64,000 nucleotides of DNA from Elysia chlorotica (Eukaryota; Mollusca; Gastropoda; Plakobranchidae), in NCBI GenBank assembly GCA_003991915.1, contig RQTK01000163.1, positions 8,825 through 72,824 of the forward strand, given 5' to 3'. Shown piece after piece: positions 38,983 through 50,900 of this stretch. The stretch's first letter is position 1; every line of letters starts with the position of its first letter. Both the position numbers and the translations under genes were made by a program. The notes below the pieces were generated by a model. It was not told the origin of the DNA and made no database searches. It saw only the letters and a list, made by a program, of their open reading frames with translations.

Positions 38983-41900
38983 GGCACAGATCACAGGGAG
39001 TCTACAAATATGCTATTCTATAGTACAAAATGTAATCCAAATTATGAGAAATTAGGATACAAAATGTTGAAAGTAATATAGCTCAATCGATTGCAAAAGC
39101 AAAATAATAGATAAACTGCAGAACACAATGCCTTTTTTCTCCCCTTTTTTTCAACATACCTTCTCCAAACAAACGGTTTCCCAAACAAAATATTTTCCTT
39201 CAGGGATGCATTCAGTAGCCACGGCCTTTGGGCCACATAAGCCATATTCACGTTCCTGAGGAGCATAAAATTCAAATTTTTGTTTGCTCGGTCATTGGAA
39301 ATTAATTAAGTAGAAATAAAAAGATATTCTTTAAAAAAAACAAAAACATATCTTACATGCCACAGGTATAGTTTTCTTTGTTGTTGTTGTTGTTTTTCTT
39401 TTTTGGGGGAGTGAGGGGGTTGGAAACAGAACAGTATGAAGAAGAAAAAGAAAGATATGCCACCAATCCAAACACCAACAAAACTATATGCATTGAGTTA
39501 AGTTTTAAATAAAAAATGCACATTTAACTCCCATGTAGAGATGTCAAAACAAGATTGACTTAGCCTGTAGCAAGCAATAGAGGATCACATACCTGGACTT
39601 GAACAAGGTTCCAGACACCTGGATCATCTCGCCGAGGAAAGACGACAGTAGGGAGGACTTGCCCGAGCCCACAGGTCCGACAACCACAGTCAGCTTACCT
39701 GAGATTACACATACAGCACGGTGTGAGCGAAAAGTTTTTATGGAGGTCTAACAGCTAACGTCATTGTGATAGTTACAGCTTCACAGAACAGCATTAACTA
39801 GGAATAAAGTTATTAAAATTAAGAAAGATTTTACACTGCTTGAATTGCCTTATAGAGGTAGGTTCTTATTATGACCTGATAAAAACACATAGAGTGATAT
39901 TAAAAAACAAAGAGAAACGATGTGTTTGTAGACTGCTAAAATGACCTTATAAAGATAGGTTTTTCTGAAAACAATACTTTAAAAAAACAAACAAGCAAGG
40001 GAAAAAAAAGGAGCAATGTATGGGTAAAAACAAGAGGAAAAAAAAACAACAATTGAACAGATATATTCCTGACAAGTTAGCTTTTACCTTGTGGAATCTT
40101 GACCTTATAAAGATATGTTTTTCTTAAAACTTAATTAAAAAACAAATAATAGAGTGATATTTAAAAAAAAAAAGAAAAACAAGCAAGGAGCAATGTATGG
40201 GTAAAAACAAGAGAACAAAAATAAACAATGAAACAGATATATTCCTGACAAGTTAACTTGTACCTTGTGGAATCTTGACAGAGACGTCGCGCAGTGAGAG
40301 ATGATCCTTGTTGAGGTCCCAGGTAAAGTTTCCGGCCTGAACCTCCACCATGTTCTGAGCCTCCAGCAGGGAGAAGTCTTCGAGCGCTGTGTCATCTTCG
40401 TCCACCGACCGCTGGCTGTAGTTCCTGCGTCGCTTGTAGTCTCCTGCACAAACACAACTCACAGAGGTCAATAAAATATCGCTTTAACTGTTGTTTTTTT
40501 TTGCTGGTACAGTTCTATATAGAAAAATTTTTGGAGCATTTGTAGTTTGAATTTTGTCTAGCCTTGAAACATTGCTCATCAATTTTCAGTGCGAATTGAG
40601 AACCACAAACACAAACACACACAGAGGTAAATAAAATATCGCTTCAACTGTTGTTTTTTTTTTGCTGGTACAGTATTCTATATAGAAAAATTGTTGGAGC
40701 ATTTGTAGTTTGAATTTTGTCTAGACTTGAAAAATTGCTCATCAATTTTCTGTATGAATTGAGAACCACAAACACAAACACACACAGAGGTAAATAAAAT
40801 ATCGCTTCAACTGTAGGTTTTTTGTTAGGGTTTTTTTTTTTGCTGGTACAGTTCTACACAGAAAAATTTTTGGAGCATTTGTAGTTTGAAATTTTGTCTA
40901 GCCTTGAAACATTGCTCATCAATTTTCTGTATGAATTGAGCACCCAGCCAATAAAAAGTAGTAGTATCGTATGGCTACACCTCAACGTTTAACCTGTCAA
41001 TCCAAGATGTTAGTCGATCATCGGCAGCCTGAACTGTATCATATCATTTACCAACTTTTGTAAAAGGAAGGTGAATAATAATAATGGTCGGTTGTCTCAG
41101 GACTTCCATAACAATCATCAAGTACACGTGGGTGATTTCCTGATTTGTCATTTATGTACACTGGGTTGTACCAGAAGAAATGAAAATATGTTAGAAATAC
41201 ATTCCTATCTTTAGGAGTGTTTCTTTAATGAGTTAACTAAAAAATTGTTATCAACCTTTTCCCATTACGCCGCACACCTGTGGTGCACATTGACATGCTC
41301 TCGTGCTAGCATATCTTTGCAACTTACAATATTTTACCTTTTTCACCTTTTCCCATCACGTTTACACATGTTGAACGCATTTGTATGCAATTGTGCCAAT
41401 TCACCTTCCATTTAAAAAAAAATATATATCAAAGCTTTAACCTTTTGTAAATTCTGAAAAATTCCCAAATATAATGCTCATGCAAGGTATAGGCCTTGAA
41501 TCTTACTATGTGAAAAGATAAAACTTATTTTACTCACAGCAGGCAGGCAAACATCTTGGATTGACAGACCAAATGTGGAGGTGTAGCCATACAATACTAC
41601 TTCTATTATTCTACTACTGCGGCAGACATTGGTGACTAACCTGTGACCTCCGACACAGCCAAAGCCGGAGCGCTCGATTTACGCAGGAGCGCCATGTTAG
41701 GACGCACGTCTAGTAGGTCAGAGCTTGTAGCGTTGCGGTTCAAAACCGGGTTTGCATTCAAGCTCGGAGTTCGCTTGTGCTCCAGTGGGCTGGCTGATCC
41801 GACACTTGCGCTCATCACGACATTGCTAAAGCCTCTACAATCCCCAGCAGGGCCTTGTTCCAGAGCTGGCTCCAACACCTTCTTGCTCCTCTCGGGGCTC

Positions 41901-44900
41901 TGTCTAGGCGTGTGGCACGTCTGACCTTGCTTGATGCTGTGACTCGAGGCCAGGCTGTGGCGGCTTGCAGAAAGCCTGCTGCTGTTGGCGAGGTCGTGTT
42001 CTTTCTCTTTCAGAGGCTGCAGCTCGATCATGTACTGCAGTTGGTTGTTTGAAACAGACGGACGGCCTTCGGTCGACACAACAGAGTCCATCTTCTCCAA
42101 CTGCGACAAAGTAAAAGCGGGAAGAAATCTATTTTTAGATATAACCATGTGAAAATGCTTTATATATGATCATACAAATAATTGCCTATGAATTGCTTTA
42201 CGAATTATGTATGAAAGAAGAAATACATATAACTAGGCAAATCAGGGACACGATAAAAATAACACAACTAAAAGAGATAAAAGTACATTTAAACGTTTTC
42301 CCTTTATTGGTTTTATCAAACTAATACAAAATGGAGATGCATACTAAATAACACGTGTATTATGCACAGTATCAAGGGATATCACAAGAAGAGGGGTAGT
42401 GGGAACGGAGAGTTACACTTACAGTAACTTAGAGTGAGGCAATAGTCTGCCCGTCTCGTGCTATAGTGAATTATGTGTAGCATCAAAATTTTTGAGAATT
42501 CAATGGACGCATGCAACTAGATATAACTCACCACACCATGGCCCGAGGGTCCTGAATCGAGTCCGATGCTGCACGATTTTGAGAAGCTCGGCACCGAGTC
42601 CAGGTGATGGTCAATCTCCGAGGCTGTCAGGTATGGCAGGAGGCGCTGCGTGCTCACCCGGGCATTCGCTATAGACGCCGACAAGATGGACATGATCTGG
42701 TAAATGGAAGGAAAGGGGGAGATAAGAAGAGAAGGGTTAATGTGAAAACAGAGGGGTCCAAAGATGATTTTTATTCTTTTGAGTTGCTTGCTTACTTTCC
42801 AATGTCAGCACTATAAGGGCTATATTGTGGACGAGCGCCAAGACTTAAGGTATGACAATGTTACATACTTCCACACAGAAACAGGGCAGGATACCACGAC
42901 TCCTATCTCATCTGGTCACATTATATCCAACCCAAATCATAACAAAGGCACAGATATAATAAATTTGTTTAGTATAAAAATCTTTCACAAGCCATCGTTT
43001 AAGAACTTTTATTGATTGAAGTATCTTAACACAGTATAAATTTTAAGATTGCAAACATGGCACAACACTCTAAAGAAAGAAATAAAAAGCCATACTGAAA
43101 AGGGAAACAGTTTTCAATAATTCTTTTTTCAACAACAATACCTCTGCTGTATTTCTTTTTCTTTTCTGTCAAAAAAGTCAAAGAAGAAATGGAAAAAATA
43201 GCCAAACCAACATTTTTCTTCTTTTCATCAAAAACCTTGCTATTTCAACATTTAACGTACACCATCATCAACTTATTGCCAACCTGGAGTGGACCCTGAA
43301 GCAGGTTGAATAAGGCCAGGACTGACATCGCTGCCCCGGCTGTCAAAGGCTCATCCTCAAACATGGGGTACAGAGCAAATGTCTGACAAGAAAACAGACA
43401 AGAACAGTGTTTTATAAGTTTTAAAGCTATATATGAATTTAAGATAAAATTCATTAAAATGACTTTAATTCATAGATCCAGATGTTGATGGCTATAAAGA
43501 TATATGGTCAAAAAAAATATAGGGTTTTTCCGTTACAGGTACATAAGTTATAAAGCTACATATAAATTTAAGAAAAAATTCATTGAAATATTTGTCATTG
43601 ATACATCAGTGGTTCAATAAAATCCAGCTATTGATGGCTATACTGATACATGAAGTCAAAAGAAAAAAGGAAAGACTTAAGGGTTTTTCTCCAGGTACAA
43701 ACAGTTTAAAGCTACATATAAATTTATACAAAAACGAATTAAAATGACTGTTACTGGTACATTATTGCTCATGAAATCTAGCTAATGATGCTGATACATG
43801 AAGTTTGAAAAAAAAAAAATTAAAAAAAAAAAAGAATTAAGGTTTTTTTCTCCACCTAAAATAAGTTTGAACACTACATATATGTTATCACAAAACTTAC
43901 AAAAAAGAAAAATCTAAAAGGACACAGTATGAATGAATATATAATATCACTTTCAAAGTTTTACTCACCAACAAAGTGCCAATCACTGGCGCGCAGATAC
44001 CAATGAAACCTAAAAGATGAGAACCCACACTATTATCTTAACTCTAGTAGATGAAAGAATTGGGTTTTGTACTGTAAATGTAATCACTAAGCACTTTGAA
44101 AATATAAAATGCAATAATAAATTGAGTCAAAATCATGATTGTATTGTGATGAGATGAGAACATTCATGATTAACAAGCTTTGGATTGAGTGACACAGTGA
44201 GAAAAGTAGAAAGGAATGTCAAAGACTGGTTGTCTTGAAGATCCACAAAACTTAGCGATGATAATCAAGAGAGTGAGAAGTTGTTTCCCGAAAATTTACA
44301 TTGATGATTAAAAGATTGAGGAGCAGTTTTCAAAACTTCATATTGATGATTAGGAGATTGAGCAGTATTTTTTTTTATTCATATTTGAGATATTTACTCA
44401 TTGACAGACTTACCCATTAACGCTTTGAACATCACGTTGGGGAATAAAAACGAGAGCTCTTTCCACCGCGTCTCTATCACTGAATTAGCAAACGCTCTCT
44501 CCCAGGCCAGTAGTTTTATCACTTTGATGCCCTGTAGTATCTCATTGATTTTCTTCACACGTTTATCAGAGTGAACCTGAGGGATGTAGGTGGTATATAT
44601 ATATATATACATACTGAAAGACTGTTACATCTGTGATACCAACTGGATCATTACCATATTACCTTTTTAATGCATGTCATATTGGATTACAAAAGATAAT
44701 GTCTTGACAGACTTTTCTTTTTACTGCCAATCCATGAATTTACAGAAACTTGGTAAAACTGATGACACTCAAGTTTAAGGGGACTGGAATAGTTGCAACT
44801 GAATAATTTTGGTCGAGTTGGGGTATCATTGAACTTTTGAGGTTGAATCATGTTCATGTATTTGAAATTAAAGGCATTTTTATCTTAGTCTATGGATCTG

Positions 44901-47900
44901 CTTCTGTTAGAAAAGATATCCCATAATATTTACAATTTTACCAACTTGGTTCTCTCATGAATTTATCAACAGGGTAAATATGATCCAAGACCTTCTTGCT
45001 CTGTCTATCTCTCAATCTCTTTCCATTCATTTTTTCCAGTTGTAATAGTTAACTATAACGTAGAGTCACTTACCAGACCTTTCTTCTGCACTACAGACAT
45101 TGCCACCCCTATGAAATACATGACAGGTCCGGCAAGGATGACAAACAAACCACCAATCAGAGCAGGGACGCCCAGCTTCCAGTACATGATGAGCAAGGCC
45201 AAAACCACCTGAGATCATAAAATAAAACATAAATCAAACAGTGTAGCTAGACCAAAACCACCTGAGATCATAAAAAAGCATTAAAAAAATCAAACAGTGT
45301 AGCTAGACCAAAACCACCTGAGATCATAAAATAAAACATAAATCAAACAGTGTAGCTAGACCAAAACTACTTGAGATAATTTTAAAAAAGCATAAATCAA
45401 ACAGTCTAGACCAAAACCACCTTAGCAAGGCCAAAACAACCTAGGAAGCATGAATTAAACAATGTAGCATCAGAAAGTGAAATGGTGAAATGTACCCTTT
45501 TGAGTCTTCCAATCAATCTCAGTGGTAAGAGTTGAGAAACCATGCCGGCTGAAATTCATCTATAAATGCCAGCCATACATGGCAGCACATACAATTGTCA
45601 GACGTCCGTCTTGGGGCCCGTCCACAATATAGTCTATATAGTGCTGATGTTGGACGTTAAAACCAACTCAACCCCATCCTCACCTGTACAGGTAAAGCCC
45701 AGGTGTAGTGGACGAAGAAGAACAGGAACATGATGAAGGTCGAGTCGATGGACATGTGGTTCATGATGGAGCCCACTGTGTGGCCGCCATTGCTTAGCTC
45801 AAGCGTCGACAGTCGAAGGGTTTTGCTGAAAACCATCGTCTGGGGAGGAATAAGCAATAGAAAGGGGTAAACTTTAGGATAAAATATTGCAGGAGGGAAT
45901 GGTTATTCAGTTGAAAAGTTTCGTTATCAGATTTTTTCATTTTGTCAAGTGCGTTGCAGAAAACCATTGTCTTGGGAGGAATTAGCAACAAATGGGGTTA
46001 ATACCTTTTTCGACACTGATATCCTCTAAGGCGCATACCTTGTTATTTTTCGTATCATTATGCTTCTTCTTAGTTGTCAAGATTAAATAGAGTTGACATA
46101 GCTGCCAACTTTTGAGAAAGCAAATACAGATTTTTAGCGCGGTTAGTCACTGCAAACCTAATTGATGGCCAAGCTTATTTAGTTCACCTATCAATATTGA
46201 CTTTAACACTTGTATGCTTAATGACAACTTTAAAAAAGCATTTTTTTTCTTCCTTTTTTTGGGAGTGTGTTTTTGTTTTGATCTTTTTTTTTTTTTAATT
46301 TTGTTGATTTTCATCTCTAGTGTCAGAAACACCAGGTCAGCAATATCCAGGCTTTGCATAAACTAAATATAATATTTTAAGATGGTTCAATAAAGAATGT
46401 AAACTTTCTAGCATGCCCAAAGCAATGCAATTGGAACTAATACCATTGTCATTGACTGAAGTAACGAGTAGGTTACAAATCGGACATTTAATTTGCCCAA
46501 CCGTCGGCCTCAAACTAAGCACTGAGAACCAGACGGTCTGGCACTTGAGCCAGTTCGCCCCTCAAGATCAACTACACTAGTTCTCGATTTTTATCAGAAT
46601 TAGATCTAGATCTATACCATCGTATGTCAACTAGATTTATAATATAAAGCTACAATCTAGATCTAGATTCACCTTCATTAGATGTAGTGTCACTTCGCAA
46701 CGACAGATAGGTTTGTTTGGATGTATGTATTCCATCGGCAATTTAACGGGGAATACGGCAAATCGGGTGTCGACGAAAAGATCGTAAATGTACGAAAATG
46801 ATCGAAAATCTAGATATCCATATGGGTAATTAAAATGATCATCAGTAAAAAAATGTTTTAACAATAATTCTAATCGATAACGGTGGCATCAGTTTGGCTA
46901 GAGTTGCAACAGCAATCATCCGTGTAAAATACCAGATTAAGCTCAGATCTATGTTCCCGAATCCCGACGACGATATATAATTATAAGCAAGATTTATATA
47001 GAGAAGTGAAAGCTGTGAAGAGAATTAAAGTAATGTAGCCTAGTGATAATGTTTTCTTTTTTAAGTAGCCAATTTTACTTGATATTTTAATATACAATAA
47101 CCAACAAGAGTGGACAAAAGATCGTGTGCGGTATGTAACATCTTTGAGCAAATGCAATAATGCGCCGCCCAACGAGGATGCGTGTGAGTGTGTGTGTATG
47201 TCTGTGTGAAAGAGTAGCAGAGATTGTGCCTAGCCCTACAACATACAGAATTGTTTATCTGATCGTGCGAGAGTAAGAACTGTGACGGGACCGGCGCTTG
47301 TCAGCGAAGATGGTTTGAAGTCTAAATCAATCTTGGTTTGAGGTTGTCGCCCCAAAACTGGATTCTTGGAAACAAACTCTCTGCCTAGCAGAAGCGAACA
47401 AAGCTATGGGATTCCCGGATGGACAGATCGCCGGCGGCGGAAGCATAATTGCCGCTATAGTGGTACACAATTTACCGTATTTTTTACCGAAAAGAGCCGC
47501 GAGTGAACGTTGATAAGAGACTCGGCCGATCCCTACCCTCCTTATGAGACGATGAAAACGTGAATGGGCGGTGTTAAAGGCTGGGCTAACCGGGCGTTAT
47601 TGCCGAAAATGGCAGCAACTACTGAGCGATCGACGGGACACCCGATTTTTAGCTGAATATCGTCAAATACGTATTTTTTCAACCAGATACGGACGGACGT
47701 ACTCGGGAGGTCGAATACGTACTAAATACGTATTATACGTACTGGTTGGCAGCTATGCTCAGGATGTGTTCCCCGACCCCCTTTTTTATTTTTTAGGGTG
47801 GGGGGGGGGTTGCTGTTTTGATTTTGCTAAGCTAAAAATGATAGGGAAAAAAACTTTCTTGTCAGCAATTAACTGTGGAAATAAAGAAATGATCATATAG

Positions 47901-50900
47901 CCAAAAAAAAGAGAAAAAAAAGTCTCCATAAAACTGGACTTCACAGATCACCTGTACTGCTGTCCTGGCTCGTATTCCCTCCCTGATGACGACAAAGTGG
48001 TGGTTTTGCAGTAACGTGTGCTGAAGAACTGAAGCCATGAAGAGAACCACTGACAGGACATAACCGTTTCGGAAGAAATCATCCACTTTCACAATCATCA
48101 TCTCCTGATGGAAGGAAGAGAACAGATTAATAAATTTAACCTTACACATAGTATGGTTCAAGGCCTATTCAGAATTCCTTATGTAAGATATTTTTGCATA
48201 AATTTTGTTAATTGATCTTCAAACCACTTAATTCAAAGATTCAGGCTCCACAGTTGATATATGTTTATATATGTGTATGATAGGAAACAAAACTGATCAG
48301 CCATTTATTTATAACATGCTAAAGATAGAAATGACAATCAAATTAAAATTACGGAAAATGTGCTATTATTATTGGCATAAAGATGTTATCAAGTATATAA
48401 TCAACAAAGAGAAAAAAAACTAAAGTGTGAGAGGCCACTGTGACTTCAAGTAAAAAAAAATGTTGACTCTGTTTTCAACATCACACCAGGAATACAAGTT
48501 TAAAAAGCAATCAGAGATTTCTCCTAGAATCTTTATCCAGATGTCACTCATCCATTTGAAATTTAGACTTTCGATTTCCTGCTTGTAAGAAAGTAAAGAG
48601 CACAAACTAATGAATCGCCTGACAAAAGAAAAAAAGAGAGCATGGTATTTTAGGTAACTTGATAGAGCATGATGAGATAACAAACCTTGGTAGGCTTCAT
48701 GGTGGTTGTATCATTAGCAGCTGTCAGGGGGCTGCTTGGATTATTTTCTTGCGCTTCGTAGGCATAGTTAACGATTCTCTCGATCAGCAGAGGGCCCACA
48801 AAGGCGAGGCAGTCGCCGACCAATCGGAAGAAGCCCGAGAGTAGAAGCATTGGCCAGGACGCGCGGAACAGAGTCAGCATCAATGAAGGGCTCCTGTTAC
48901 TCTGGGTAGCCTTGAACTGAAAGAGATATATAGTGTTCAAATATTTGAAATGGGGAGAAATGTACAAAAATTGTGACAAAATTAAAAAAACACTATCCAA
49001 TAACTCTGTTTTTGTTTTTTTTTCTTAGTTAGCCTGAAAGGTTATAACCTAATCTAAATTTCAAATGAAGCTACGAACAAGATTTGAGAAGAAGAAAGTG
49101 AGGTTTCCTTTTCAACTTTATGAAATCTAATTATCAATGTCGTGACTAGGGGTCGATTGGTTAAGGCTTTGTCCAAAATTGAACCATTTTACAGCCAAAC
49201 AAACAGAAGCTCCTTGAAAGGCTTAAAAATGAAAAAAAAATTGTCCCACAACAACAAAAAATAAAAAATTAGGAATCATGCTTTACCCTTTCTTCCTCAA
49301 ATAGCATCTGTAATTTGCGATACATCCTAGATGCCTTCTCACTCTGTAAGAAGAGAGAACAGACACCTTAAGGTTAAGTAGTAGTAGTGAGTTGGCTTTA
49401 TTGTGGACAATTTTACGTGCTGTTACACACAAGACAGGGAGGGGATACCATGACTCTTGTCTCAGCCGGTCACATCTGACTGACACCGACACAACCAGTA
49501 GGGGGTGACATCGCATTTTTTACATTGAAAGTAGATAATTATTTTCTTTCTATGTTTCAAATTTTAAAAAGCGTTTTACTTTTCTTAGAACAAACCACAA
49601 TAAAAATTGTTCCAACAAATATCATTTAGTGATTTAGAAATATCTCATTAAAAGGTTTCATGCGGTTCCAAAAGGGTTGTGATATATCCTAAGCCCTGAT
49701 CTAATTGCTTCAAAATAACATATTTCAACTTCCCTTAAAATAATTGTTTATATATACACATATATACATTAGAAAGGGCCATAAACCAGAAAAAGATTTG
49801 TTTTAAACTTCCAGCGGCAGTTAAAAACTCACATGAGGTAGTTTACCGAGATCTTTTGGGTTTAGAGGCCGTTTGAAGCCTTTGATTAGAAGATCGATGA
49901 CCCACCAGTACACCGCCTGAGACAGGAAGTTCACGTAAGACTGGATGTATTTCGTATTCTCCAGATCTGCAGGAGGCCGGATGCGATGCTGCTTCTTGAA
50001 GAATGCATAACGCTGAAAAGACAAAAAATCTTAGTGTGAACAATTATGAATATTGTTGTACTGTATGCATATGGGTGTGAAGAAACTGTCTGTATGAGTG
50101 AATATTTGCCTTTATATTTTTTAAATTGCAAAGCGTTTAGAACTCTGTTTCCAGAAAACTTATTATTACTACCTAATATTATTTGTGTTCCTAACATCAA
50201 CATGATAATAACTTTCAATATTACTAATAACAGTCTAATAATTATTTTGAGTACATTATAAAAGTAATTATATTTTCTTCCTACAGTGTTCATCAAAATA
50301 TGCCATGATTGAAAAAAAGAGAGAGAGAGAGAGAGAGGGAGAGACAGAGAAAGAGAACTGTCTCTGTGTGGCAGCACATAAAAGACTTCCAGTCTTGTAA
50401 CCCGTCACCTTATGTTCTTGCAACTGATGTTGGACATTAAGAAACCAACTCCCTCAGCCCTCACTCACCCAACCTCCCCTACCCAACTCATCCTCTGCTC
50501 ACGATTGATAGTAGAGACCCACCTGGCATCTGAGGACGTTGAGCTCTATGAGCAGCAGGAGGATGTAGAACACAATGTCTATGAGCGCGAGCCACACCTT
50601 AAGGTGATCCAGAGTCAGGTTGTTGCGGTAGACAGACAGCGCCTTGATGCATTTGAGCGTTCCGGCAACGGGCCAGTAGAACAGGAGCAAAAGCAGGAAC
50701 CGAGGAGAGTTCCACTGCTCCACATTGTGGTAGTAGAAGATGCTGAGCAGGGCGCCGAGAAACGCCACACAGGCAGGCACAAAGGCGTGGTAGTTTGTCG
50801 AGTCTGGATCCTTTAGGTCGCTGAAGAATCCCTCCGCTATCTCCACGATGATGGTAGTGATGAGGGCCAGGGTGCAGATCCATCGCAGACTGTGCCCTGG

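Noticed and set aside
38613..39023. Tyr/Cys-rich and Thr/Ile-rich frames
   Set aside because: They arise from the AAC/AAT microsatellite, not from the missing NBD1 exon. I checked this interval for that exon and did not find it.
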